From assembly GCA_946495655.1 (NCBI GenBank), contig CAMMDS010000013.1, forward strand, positions 1 to 40,965: 40,965 nt of DNA. Direction: 5' to 3'. The position numbers were made by a program, and so were the translations under genes. A model generated the notes under the pieces. That model was not told the DNA's origin. It made no database searches and saw only the letters and a program-made list of their open reading frames with translations. How positions within the stretch are numbered: position 1 is the first letter of the stretch; the number at the start of each line of letters is the position of its first letter. The DNA comes from an uncultured Clostridium sp. GTDB taxonomy: Bacteria; Bacillota; Clostridia; TANB77; CAG-508. Shown in pieces: positions 29,337-37,826 of the stretch.

Positions 29337-30383
29337 ATGATAGAAGAAACAACTTTTTCTAATATAGAAATAAAAAAGGAACTTTATAAAAAATATGGAT
29401 TAAAAGTAGATAATATAGAAACTGTTAATAAAGGTACTGCTAATATATATAAAATTAGAGCAAATAATAAGGATTTCATATTAAAAGAATTTCAATCTAA
29501 ATATTCACAAAATGATGTATTAAAAGAAATAAATGCAATAAAATATTTAAAAGAAAATTCTAAAGTACCATTACCAACATATTTAAAAAATAACAATAAT
29601 GAATTTTTCTTTGAACATAAAGGCAGAGTAGTAGTTATTCAAGATTTCATCGAAGGAAAAGTTTTTGAAAAAAACACAGGAAGTTTTGAGCAATTATTAG
29701 AATCTGGATATTATTTGGGGCAAATAATAAAAGGTTTCGAAGGATACAAAATAGATGACGAAGTTAATATTATGGATTGGTATTCAGAAAAAGAATTTAA
29801 TAAAGCGAATAAAAAATATGATGAAATATTGAAGAATTTGGACGATTCAGAAATATCAACTAAAATAAAAGACGATATAGTTTTTAAGAAACAATTATTA
29901 AAAGAATTAGGTAAAAATAAAAAACTAAAAGGATTAAGTAATATTACACACAAAGTATCACATGGTGATTATAGTAGTTTACAATTTATTTATAATGATG
30001 AAAATAAAATAAAGGCAATTATAGATTTTATAAAAGTAAAAAAATTACCTATTATATGGGAGATAGCAAGATCTTATAGTTATATAGATAAAGAGGCTAG
30101 AAATGGAATTATAAATATTAATAACATTGTAGAATATACAAAAGAAGTATGTAAAATTACAAATTTAAATGAATATGATTTAAAATATTTACCATATGTA
30201 TATTTAATACAATTAGCAAGAAGCACATTTGGATATAGTGAATATTTTAAAGAAAATGTCAAAAACAAAGAAGAACTTATAAATTTTGCATTTTATAGAA
30301 CTAATATTTGCAGAGAACTATATAAAAAAACAAATGAAATATCAAATAAATTATTAGAATTAAAAGGGAGTATAAAAAGATGA
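29337..30383 (+). CDS. APH-family small-molecule kinase (copy 2)
   Basis: 348 residues, paralogue of the kinase at 21770: NKGTANIYKI, FILKEF, HGDYSSLQF (His209, Asp211), KKLPIIWEIARSYSYIDKEA. The metal site DFE of copy 1 is DFI here (230-232), which keeps the Asp. A TTG at 29331 extends the frame, but ATG 29337 fits the GGAGAAA spacing. Overlaps the next gene by four bases. Confidence 0.85.
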   Translation: MIEETTFSNIEIKKELYKKYGLKVDNIETVNKGTANIYKIRANNKDFILKEFQSKYSQNDVLKEINAIKYLKENSKVPLPTYLKNNNNEFFFEHKGRVVVIQDFIEGKVFEKNTGSFEQLLESGYYLGQIIKGFEGYKIDDEVNIMDWYSEKEFNKANKKYDEILKNLDDSEISTKIKDDIVFKKQLLKELGKNKKLKGLSNITHKVSHGDYSSLQFIYNDENKIKAIIDFIKVKKLPIIWEIARSYSYIDKEARNGIININNIVEYTKEVCKITNLNEYDLKYLPYVYLIQLARSTFGYSEYFKENVKNKEELINFAFYRTNICRELYKKTNEISNKLLELKGSIKR

Positions 30384-31348
30384 AGGATGTAATTATTGTA
30401 GGAACAGGAAAAGCAGGATTTTTGCATTACTATTCATATCAAAAATTTAAAAATATGGGAAAAATTTACTTTGTTGATATAGATGGAAAAATGAAAAATG
30501 AAAATATAAAGGAATCAAAAGTATATTTGAGTTTAAAAGATGCAATAAAAGAAGAAAAATTAGATGTAAAAAATACTATTGTTGATATATGTACACCAAA
30601 GAGTGTATTTATTGACATTATTATGCAATGCAAGAAACTAAACTTGAAAGACATATTAGTTGAGAAACCTTTTATTGTGAATGATGAATTTTTTTCTGAA
30701 AATAAAGATTTAAATATAGTAATGGTACATAACTATGTATATTCTAAAATAGTAAAGAAAATGAAATATATATTAGAGCAAAAAAAATTAACTCCAGTTA
30801 TTATATATACCAATTTTTCTAAAAATAGAACTGAAGAAAGTTTTAATGGAAGAGGTATGTATAAAAAAACAACAAGGAATGTAGAACATGATATTCCACA
30901 TCAAGTATATATTTCACAATTTTTATTAAATAATCCTAAAGATACACAGTTATTATTAGAAGAAGAAAAATCAATGGTAAGAGGAAATGAGATATTAGAA
31001 AAACATGGATATAGTAAGATTATTACAAAGAAAAATAATGTATATGTAATCCATGAAAGTGATTTTTCAACGAATACAAAAATTAGAGAAGTTATAGTTA
31101 TATGTGATAATGACATAGTAGTTAAAGGTGAATTTTTATTTTATGATAAAGATTTAAATAAATTGCAAGATGGAAATGTTTCAATTATTAAAAATAATAA
31201 AGTAATATATATAGAAAATATAGATTATGATGATAATATGTATGAATGTTTATTAGATAGTTACCAATACTTTAATACAAATTTGATATCGCAAAAATAC
31301 AGAGAAGAAATAAAAGATTTTTCACAAGAAATGAATTTATATATGTGA
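30380..31348 (+). CDS. Gfo/Idh/MocA-family oxidoreductase
   Basis: 322 residues. N-terminal Rossmann fold with GTGKAG (8-13) and FVDIDG at the end of strand 2; EKPF follows at about 94-97, the family signature with the catalytic Lys. Such enzymes oxidise or reduce sugars and inositols with NAD(P). In this cluster it would act with the TIM-barrel isomerase, a pairing known from inositol and keto-sugar pathways. Confidence 0.85.
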   Translation: MKDVIIVGTGKAGFLHYYSYQKFKNMGKIYFVDIDGKMKNENIKESKVYLSLKDAIKEEKLDVKNTIVDICTPKSVFIDIIMQCKKLNLKDILVEKPFIVNDEFFSENKDLNIVMVHNYVYSKIVKKMKYILEQKKLTPVIIYTNFSKNRTEESFNGRGMYKKTTRNVEHDIPHQVYISQFLLNNPKDTQLLLEEEKSMVRGNEILEKHGYSKIITKKNNVYVIHESDFSTNTKIREVIVICDNDIVVKGEFLFYDKDLNKLQDGNVSIIKNNKVIYIENIDYDDNMYECLLDSYQYFNTNLISQKYREEIKDFSQEMNLYM

Positions 31349-31370
31349 AAATTGGAGGAATTTAAATAAT

Positions 31371-31979
31371 ATGAAAAATGTTTTAATTATAGGAGTAGCA
31401 CGAGCAGGGAAAACAACATTAGGAAATATGATAAAGGATGAATTTAATCAATATAATATAATTCATGCAGATTCTATTATATGGGGAATAATAAGAGGAA
31501 CAGGAAGAGAAGAATATTATACACAAAATGTAAAAGCAAGAAAAGAATTAGTTCATAGTGATAAATTTCAAAGAATTATATTAGAAATTTATAAATCTTC
31601 TATACATCAAGATACAAAAAATTATGGAACAATTCTTGAAAGTGGTCAGTTAGAGCCTAAATATGCAAGAGAATTACTTGATATGGGAAATTTAATTTGT
31701 GTTTGTTTAGGACATGGAGATCTTGATAAACAAGGAATTATGAAATTATGTAGAGAGCATGATACAGAAAAAGATTGGACATACAGAATATCAGAAGAGA
31801 ATTTGTCCGCAAATGCTGATAAATGGGACGAAAAAAATAGGATGCTAAAAGTAGAATGCCCTAGATATGGAATAGAATATATAGATACATCAAAAGATAG
31901 AGAAAAAACATTGCAGAAAATATTATCAAGGATAGGTGAAAAAGTAGAAATAAGAGAAGAGGATGAAAATGAAAGATAG
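31371..31979 (+). CDS. P-loop kinase of unknown substrate
   Basis: 202 residues. Walker A GVARAGKTT (8-16) at the very N-terminus, HADSIIWG after strand 2, and CLGHGDLDKQ in the core; adenylate/shikimate-kinase-like shape. Substrate unknown; nucleoside or sugar kinase is the plain guess. It ends in a Glu/Arg-rich tail that overlaps the next gene. Confidence 0.7.
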   Translation: MKNVLIIGVARAGKTTLGNMIKDEFNQYNIIHADSIIWGIIRGTGREEYYTQNVKARKELVHSDKFQRIILEIYKSSIHQDTKNYGTILESGQLEPKYARELLDMGNLICVCLGHGDLDKQGIMKLCREHDTEKDWTYRISEENLSANADKWDEKNRMLKVECPRYGIEYIDTSKDREKTLQKILSRIGEKVEIREEDENER

Positions 31980-33003
31980 AATGGATGTGTATTTAATCAC
32001 AGGAGTAGCAGGTTTTATTGGGGCAAACCTAACTAATAAATTATTAGAAGAGAAAAAAGTAAAGATAATAGGAATAGATAATTTAAATGAATATTATGAT
32101 ATAAAATTAAAAGAATATAGATTGAATAAATTAAAAAAATTTCAGAATTTTGAATTTATTAAATGTGATATTTCTAATAAAGAAATAATTGAAGAAATTT
32201 TTAAAAAATACAATCCTAATATTGTAGTAAATCTTGCGGCACAAGCAGGAGTTAGATATAGTATAATTAATCCAGATGCTTATATAAATTCTAATATTAT
32301 TGGTTTTTATAACATTTTAGAATGCTGTAGAAAATATACAGTAGAGCATCTAGTTTATGCTTCTAGTTCTTCAGTTTATGGTAATAATAAAAAAATACCA
32401 TATTCTACAGATGATAAAACTGATATGCCAGTTTCACTTTATGCAGCCACCAAAAAGTCTAACGAATTGTTAGCATATAGTTATTCAAAATTATATAATA
32501 TTGCATCGACTGGATTAAGATTTTTTACAGTTTACGGACCTGCAGGAAGACCAGATATGGCATATTTTAAATTTACAAATAAATTATTAAAAGGGGAAAA
32601 AATCCAAATATATAATTATGGAAAATGTGAGAGAGATTTCACATATATAGATGATATAGCTGAAGCAATAATAAAAATAATACCTAAAATACCATGTAAA
32701 GGGAATGGAGAAGATGGGTTATCTACACCGCCATATAAATTATATAACATAGGTAAAGGAAGTCCAGAAAATTTATTAGATTTTGTTCAAATATTGCAGG
32801 AAGAGTTAATAGAGGCTAAAGTATTACCAAAAAGTTATGATTTTGAATCACATAAGGAGTTAGTAGCAATGCAACCAGGAGATGTACCTATAACTTATGC
32901 AGATACTAAAAAATTAGAAGAAGAAATTAATTTTAAACCAAATACATCATTAAGAGAAGGACTAAAAAAATTTGCAAAATGGTATAAAGAATATTATATG
33001 TAA
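31969..33003 (+). CDS. NAD-dependent nucleotide-sugar epimerase (UDP-glucuronate 4-epimerase type)
   Basis: 344 residues, extended SDR. TGVAGFIGANL is the NAD loop, SSSVYG and YAATKK form the Ser/Tyr-x3-Lys catalytic set, and RFFTVYGPAGRPDMA with the early YYDIKLKEYRLNKL segment are characteristic of the CapI/UDP-glucuronate 4-epimerase group. It would turn UDP-glucuronate into UDP-galacturonate, fitting the UDP-sugar dehydrogenase 15 bp downstream. Three possible ATGs (31963, 31969, 31981); AGAAGAGG spacing favours 31969. Confidence 0.88.
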   Translation: MKDRMDVYLITGVAGFIGANLTNKLLEEKKVKIIGIDNLNEYYDIKLKEYRLNKLKKFQNFEFIKCDISNKEIIEEIFKKYNPNIVVNLAAQAGVRYSIINPDAYINSNIIGFYNILECCRKYTVEHLVYASSSSVYGNNKKIPYSTDDKTDMPVSLYAATKKSNELLAYSYSKLYNIASTGLRFFTVYGPAGRPDMAYFKFTNKLLKGEKIQIYNYGKCERDFTYIDDIAEAIIKIIPKIPCKGNGEDGLSTPPYKLYNIGKGSPENLLDFVQILQEELIEAKVLPKSYDFESHKELVAMQPGDVPITYADTKKLEEEINFKPNTSLREGLKKFAKWYKEYYM

Positions 33004-33018
33004 CTGGAGTGAAAAATT

Positions 33019-34185
33019 ATGAAAATTGCAGTTGTTGGAATAGGTTATGTAGGTTTATCGTTAGCGGTATTATTAAGTCAATACAATGAAGTTAGTGCAT
33101 TAGACATTATAAAAGAAAAAGTAGATATGATAAATAAAAGAATTAGCCCTATTGAAGATGAATATATAAAGGAATACTTAAAAACAAAAAAATTAAATTT
33201 AAATGCGACTTTGGATTATAAAGAGGCATTTAAAGAAGCCAATTATATAATTATTTGTATGCCTACTAATTATGATGAAAATAAGAACTTTTTTGATACA
33301 TCATTAGTAGAGGAAACAATACAGAAAATACATAATATGAATTTAGATACAACAATAATAATAAAGTCTACAGTTCCAGTAGGATTTACAAAAAAAATAA
33401 AAGAAAAATATAAAATGAAAAATATTATATTTTCACCAGAATTTTTACGAGAAGGTAGAGCTTTATATGATAATTTATATCCATCTAGAATTATAGTAGG
33501 TGATAATACTAAAAATGCAGTACAATTTGCAACAATGTTAAAAAAAGCAGCATTAAAAAATGATGTACCAATTAAATTTATGAATTCTACGGAAGCGGAA
33601 GCAGTAAAACTATTTTCTAATACATATCTAGCATTGAGAATAGCATATTTTAATGAATTAGATACTTATGCAGAAATGAAAGGCATAAATGCAAAAAATA
33701 TAATAGAAGGAGTATGCTTGGACTCAAGAATTGGAAATTATTATAATAATCCTTCATTCGGATATGGTGGATATTGTTTACCTAAAGATACTAAACAATT
33801 AAAAGCAAATTATAAAGATATACCTGAAAATCTAATTACTGCTATTGTAAATAGTAATTTAACTAGAAAAAAACACATAGTAAAAGAAATATTAGATAAA
33901 AAGCCTAAAATTATAGGCATATATAAATTATGTATGAAAAAAGATTCAGATAATTTTAGGTTAAGTGCAATATTAGATATAATAGATATGCTTATAAGAA
34001 AGAATAAACAAATAATAATATACGAGCCACAAATAAAGGATAAAATTTATAATAATTGTAAGGTAGTAAATGATCTTGAAAAATTTAAAGAAATGAGTTC
34101 AATTATAGTTGCAAATAGACTAGAGAATAATCTAAAAGATGTTATGGGAAAAGTATACACAAGAGATATTTTTTCTAGAGATTAA
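33019..34185 (+). CDS. UDP-glucose 6-dehydrogenase family
   Basis: 388 residues. NAD loop GIGYVG (7-12), STVPVGFT, FSPEFLREG, and catalytic Cys253 in FGYGGYCLPKDTKQL. It oxidises a UDP-hexose C6 alcohol to the uronic acid. The neighbouring 4-epimerase makes UDP-glucose the likely substrate, though dehydrogenases for UDP-ManNAc share these motifs. GGAGTG precedes the start. Confidence 0.9.
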   Translation: MKIAVVGIGYVGLSLAVLLSQYNEVSALDIIKEKVDMINKRISPIEDEYIKEYLKTKKLNLNATLDYKEAFKEANYIIICMPTNYDENKNFFDTSLVEETIQKIHNMNLDTTIIIKSTVPVGFTKKIKEKYKMKNIIFSPEFLREGRALYDNLYPSRIIVGDNTKNAVQFATMLKKAALKNDVPIKFMNSTEAEAVKLFSNTYLALRIAYFNELDTYAEMKGINAKNIIEGVCLDSRIGNYYNNPSFGYGGYCLPKDTKQLKANYKDIPENLITAIVNSNLTRKKHIVKEILDKKPKIIGIYKLCMKKDSDNFRLSAILDIIDMLIRKNKQIIIYEPQIKDKIYNNCKVVNDLEKFKEMSSIIVANRLENNLKDVMGKVYTRDIFSRD

Positions 34186-34220
34186 TATAAAATTTATATG
34201 TAATAATTGGAGAGAAATAT

Positions 34221-34859
34221 ATGGATACAATAGTTTATTTAATTAGGCATTCTGAAAAATTAGACACAAAGTATATTGATAAGTATCATAGTGATGAATT
34301 TTATCAAATAACAAGGGAAAAAAGAATACTTAGTTCAGAAGGAGAGAGGAAAGCAAAAATATTAAGTGAGAATGAAGAATTTGATAAATTAGATATAATA
34401 TATTCAAGTAATTATGTTAGAACTATTCAAACAGCAAAATATTTTGCAGAAAGATTGAATATAAAGATTAATATAAATAAAGATTTCAATGAGCGAAAAT
34501 ATGGGAATCCATTAGAGAGTAAAGAAATTGGAATAGAACAATATTATGATGAAAATATTAAAAATAATGAAGGAGAAAGTAGAAAAGAAGTAACAGAAAG
34601 AATGTATAATGCATTTAATAAAATTGTAAAAGAAAATAAAGGTAAAAATATTGCAATTTTTTCTCATGGTGCAGCTATAACTTTTTTGCTTATGAAGTGG
34701 TGTGATTTATTAAGTATTACGAATGATAAAAAGAAATGTTTAAAATTCAAAAATAACATCATTACAAATAAAATATTTGAAGCACCAGAAGTATTTAAGA
34801 TAATAATTAATGAAAATGATTCAATAAAGAGTATAAGAAATTTAGAGTTTAAATATTAG
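34221..34859 (+). CDS. Histidine phosphatase (phosphoglycerate-mutase-like)
   Basis: 212 residues. LIRHSEK (catalytic His10) replaces the common RHG, SSNYVRTIQTA follows, and the second histidine is in IFSHGAA. Members remove phosphate from sugars or nucleotides. The last gene of the cargo run; GGAGAG precedes the start. Its place suggests it removes a phosphate at the end of the pathway. Confidence 0.85.
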   Translation: MDTIVYLIRHSEKLDTKYIDKYHSDEFYQITREKRILSSEGERKAKILSENEEFDKLDIIYSSNYVRTIQTAKYFAERLNIKININKDFNERKYGNPLESKEIGIEQYYDENIKNNEGESRKEVTERMYNAFNKIVKENKGKNIAIFSHGAAITFLLMKWCDLLSITNDKKKCLKFKNNIITNKIFEAPEVFKIIINENDSIKSIRNLEFKY

Positions 34860-34929
34860 AATTAAAATGTAAAAGAAAGCAAAAACAATAATGTAAATCA
34901 TGAAGATATAAATAAAAAATCTGAAAATA

Positions 34930-34938
34930 TGGTATAAT
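34930..34938 (+). promoter_or_regulatory. Extended -10 promoter
   Basis: TGG directly before TATAAT (34933-34938) gives a TGnTATAAT box. The -35 is not recognisable. It sits about 75 bp before a perfect terminator, defining a short transcript. Confidence 0.5.
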
Positions 34939-34944
34939 TAAATT

Positions 34945-35036
34945 AATAAAAATATTTTACCACATTGCTGGTGGTACTACTTATAACGAAAGTTCTAAGG
35001 TTTGATTTAAGAATAGGAGAAATCCTATTCTTTTTG
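34945..35036 (+). ncRNA. Candidate small RNA of about 90 nt
   Basis: Between an extended -10 (34933-34938) and a perfect terminator (35009-35036) lies a short transcript with no ORF. It is less AT-rich than its surroundings, with CACATTGCTGGTGGTACTAC and TAACGAAAGTTC, which looks structured. I do not recognise an RNA family. Promoter and terminator are seen; function is unknown. Confidence 0.5.
35009..35036 (+). terminator. Intrinsic terminator of the small RNA
   Basis: Perfect 10-bp arms AAGAATAGGA (35009-35018) and TCCTATTCTT (35023-35032) with GAAA loop and T tail. Confidence 0.88.
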
Positions 35037-35053
35037 TATTATTGCTTTTTTTA

Positions 35054-35133
35054 GTTATATAAACTTTTAACTTATGTCTAAGTAACTTTTTTCAATAGAC
35101 TAATATTGGGAATGGTTATATAATTTATATAAC
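35054..35133 (+). promoter_or_regulatory. Operator-like palindrome overlapping a -10 box
   Basis: GTTATATAA (35115-35123), T, TTATATAAC (35125-35133) is a perfect palindrome covering a TATAAT at 35119-35124. A third half-site GTTATATAA lies at 35054-35062. A repressor bound here would block the promoter in front of the small ORFs and HTH gene. Confidence 0.45.
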
Positions 35134-35216
35134 TTTAACAAAAAAATGAAAAAAATTTTAAAAAATGCAACATCGGTATTTTAAATTAAAACTCCTATTA
35201 TTAGAAGGAGGTAAAA

Positions 35217-35368
35217 ATGGATGATAAAAAACAAATCAAACCAGTTATTAAAGTAAAAGAAATAAAGGAAACAAAAGATTCTAAATTTTAAAAAGCAATG
35301 AAAGATTTAGAGATAAAGTAGAGTTTTATATAGATTCTATTAATTCTTTCATGCAAAAAATTTGTTAG
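35217..35368 (+). pseudogene. Small broken ORF (about 50 aa)
   Basis: A strong AGAAGGAGG ribosome-binding site precedes ATG 35217, but the frame stops after 24 codons (MDDKKQIKPVIKVKEIK...). Adding one A near 35285 continues it as ILKSNERFRDKVEFYIDSIN to a stop at 35366. It may be a decayed small regulatory protein, or simply a 24-residue peptide. No family known to me. Confidence 0.35.
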
Positions 35369-35395
35369 CAAAAAATCTACCAAACAGGAGTATGT

Positions 35396-35818
35396 ATGAA
35401 AAAACAAGAGAGGATAAAAGAATTATATTTTGATGAAAAATACAGGCAAAAAGAAATAGCAAGTATGTTAAATCTTTCATGTCAATATGTTAGTAAAGTT
35501 CTGTTACAGGATAGTAGATATAAAGAAGAAAAGGAAAGAAGAAAAAAGGCATCAAAACAAAAACATACACAAAAAACAGTCAATTATATAAAAAAGAAAA
35601 GACAAGCTAATACAGATATAGGATATGAACAATTAAAACAAATGCATATACAGGCAAGTCAGGAATTATCTAGTCCTAGACGAATGAATAATCGTACATT
35701 TAGAAATTGGAATTCTTCTATTTATAAATACAATACTAAAACTAAATCATATTATCTAAAAAAAGGTATTGTAACAGGAAATGATGTGCCTAAGAAAATA
35801 AACTGGAAAAGTTATTAA
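35396..35818 (+). CDS. Helix-turn-helix DNA-binding protein
   Basis: 140 residues. The N-terminal HTH (RIKELYFDEKYRQKEIASML, then NLSCQYVSKVLLQD as recognition helix) resembles sigma-70 region 4/response-regulator HTHs. A long basic segment (residues about 45-75) and an aromatic basic C-terminus follow. AGGAG lies before the start. Its position between cargo and recombinase suggests it regulates the recombinase or helps direct excision. Not a recognised sigma factor. Confidence 0.65.
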   Translation: MKKQERIKELYFDEKYRQKEIASMLNLSCQYVSKVLLQDSRYKEEKERRKKASKQKHTQKTVNYIKKKRQANTDIGYEQLKQMHIQASQELSSPRRMNNRTFRNWNSSIYKYNTKTKSYYLKKGIVTGNDVPKKINWKSY

Positions 35819-35873
35819 AAATGTAATTCAATTTTTATTATCTCGTGCATACATATTAAAAAGAGGTGTATGT

Positions 35874-36023
35874 ATGATAATTGATGAATATAAAAGTGAC
35901 TCTACAATAATTAGAATTGAGGATAGAGATATTGGTACAAAAGAAGAAAGCAAAGAGATAATAGATATATTGTTAAGTCTAACTATTAAAAAAATTTCAG
36001 AATACTCTGGAAATGATTTGTAA
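35874..36023 (+). CDS. Small protein upstream of recombinase (49 aa)
   Basis: MIIDEYKSDSTIIRIEDRDI starts a 49-residue acidic protein with a C-terminal helix (EESKEIIDILLSLTIKKISE). AAGAGGTG precedes the ATG. It lies 62 bp before the serine recombinase, the same place as the 42-aa ORF before the second recombinase (40438-40566). A role as recombination directionality factor or recombinase partner is a guess. CATACATA at 35848-35855, just upstream, resembles a SigE -10. Confidence 0.5.
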   Translation: MIIDEYKSDSTIIRIEDRDIGTKEESKEIIDILLSLTIKKISEYSGNDL

Positions 36024-36085
36024 TTTTATTCAACCTATGTTAGACTCACAACGGTTGATAAAATTGACAAAAGGAAGGAGGAATT

Positions 36086-37691
36086 TTGGAAGAAATATAT
36101 AATGGTTATTCTAACGAAAAAGTGTTAGATGTGATTCGGAGATTATGCAATTTATTTAAGAAAATCAAGAGCAGATATAGAGGCAGAGGCAAAAGGTGAA
36201 GGCGAAACTCTTGCAAGACATGAACATATATTATTAGAATTAGCAAATAAAAAAGGATTAAGTATAGGAAAAATATACAGAGAAATAGTAAGTGGAGAAA
36301 CTATTGAAGCAAGACCAGAAATGCAAAAACTACTATCAGATGTTAGACAAGGAAAATGGAAAGGTGTACTTGTTGTTGAAGTAGAAAGATTGGCTCGTGG
36401 TGAGACAATGGATCAAGGTATTGTTGCAAAAGCATTTAAGATTTCTAACACAAAAATAGTAACACCTATGAAAACCTATGATCCAAATAATGAATTTGAT
36501 GAAGAGTATTTTGAATTTGGATTGTTCATGTCAAGAAGAGAATATAAAATAATTAATAGAAGATTACAAAGAGGCAGAATCATGTCAGTAAAAGAAGGAA
36601 AATATGTTGGAAGTGTAGCACCATTTGGATATGATATAGTAAAAATAAAAGGTGATAAAGGTTATACATTAAGAAAAAATGCAGAGGCGAATACTGTAAA
36701 AATAATGTTTGACCTATATGCTTATGATGATTTATCATTACATGAAGTAACTAGAAAACTAAATGAAATGGGACTAAAACCAAGAAAAAAAGATGAATGG
36801 TCTGTGGCAACTGTTAAAGATATATTGGCAAATCCCGTATATATAGGAAAAATAAAATGGAATGGTAGAAAAGTAGTAAAAGTATATAAACATGATAAAC
36901 TGATATCTACAAGACCAAGAAATGAAGATTATATATTAGTAGATGGATTACATAAGCCAATTGTTGATGAAAAAACTTGGAAAATAGTATCAGCTAAAAG
37001 AAGTTTGAATTCTGCACCTGTAAAGCACAATAATACAGTTCAAAATCCTTTATGTGGTTTAGTTATATGTGCTAAATGTGGTAAGAAAATGAAGAGAAGG
37101 TCTTACTCAAAATTTAGTAAAGAACCAACTTTATATTGTGATAATCCTAAATGTGATAATATAGGCTCAAAGTTTTGTTATGTAGAAGATAAGGTATTGG
37201 ATGGATTAAAAAAATGGCTAGAACAATACAAATTTGATTATCAAGAGCATTTAGATAAAATCAATCATAATAAAATAGAATCAATAGAAGAAACAATTGC
37301 ATCATTAGAGCAAGAGGCGAAAAAAGAAAATGATAAGTTACTTAGCATATTTAATTTTTTAGAAGATGGTACATATACGAAAGAAATGTTTAAAGCAAGA
37401 AGTGAGGCTGTATCACAAAATTTAGCAAGAATAAATAATTCGATTCAAAACTACAAAACAAAATTATCACAAGAAAAAATTGTTGATAGGGAGAAAGAAG
37501 TATTAGTACCTAAGATCGAAAATGTATTAGATGTATATAATTTATTACAAACAGCAGAAGAAAAAAATGATTTACTAAAAACAGTAATTACTCAAGTTAC
37601 ATATCTAAAAACAGAAAAAGCAATAAGAAAAGATTCAGATCCAACAAATTTTATTATAAATTTATATCCTAAAATTAATAGGGTAATATAG
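36086..37691 (+). pseudogene. Large serine recombinase of element 1 (+1 shift near its start)
   Basis: Integrase/excisionase of the element. The main frame has the catalytic serine in YLRKSRAD (TCA at 36165-36167), ERLARG, the recombinase domain, a zinc ribbon (CAKC...CDNPKC) and a coiled coil. That frame has no start codon upstream: a stop lies at 36132. A TTG at 36086 after GGAAGGAGG opens the neighbouring frame (EEIYNGYSNEKVLDVI), which joins after removing one C at about 36137 to give a 534-residue protein. If the C is a sequencing error the enzyme is intact; if real, the element may be locked in place. An internal ATG at 36321 would lack the catalytic serine. Confidence 0.9.
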
Positions 37692-37826
37692 AAACAATTT
37701 TTAAATTAACATTTAAAAACTGGAATATGAAGTAATTTGAAGCTTAAAAATTTCAGTCATATTATTTTAAAAAGGGAAATTTTTTTTAGGCTTCAAACGA
37801 CTACTTCTTGGTGCGAACGAATTAGC
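37692..37826 (+). other. attR: left half of attP plus core
   Basis: Outer arm CAAACGACTAC (37794-37804), inner arm GGTGC (37810-37814), core GAATTAGC (37819-37826). The 100 bp before the arm are AT-rich and noncoding. The arms mirror those at attL, placing the crossover near the first bases of the core. Confidence 0.85.

Larger units (their letters stand above)
18177..37826 (+). mobile_element. Serine-recombinase integrative element (about 19.6 kb) inside cotJC
   Basis: The insert is bounded by the direct repeat GAATTAGC (18177-18184 and 37819-37826). cotJC reads in frame across the two outer sides. The inner ends, rejoined, form a symmetric attP-like site. A large serine recombinase lies 100 bp from the right end and points at it. 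The element carries an RHH protein, an XRE regulator, a 15-gene metabolic cargo, a small-RNA candidate and an HTH protein. No phage structural or conjugation genes are seen. Boundaries are seen in sequence; mobility and excision are inferred. Confidence 0.9.

Noticed and set aside
20665..34859. Lasso-peptide or RiPP cluster, prompted by the HPr-kinase-like genes
   Set aside because: No precursor peptide, leader peptidase, cyclase or PqqD-like domain was seen.
36321..37691. Recombinase starting at ATG 36321
   Set aside because: This start would drop the catalytic serine (36165-36167) whose codons are present in the same frame upstream.
18177..37826. Prophage or conjugative element
   Set aside because: No capsid, tail, terminase, relaxase or type IV secretion genes are visible; only recombination, regulation and metabolic cargo.
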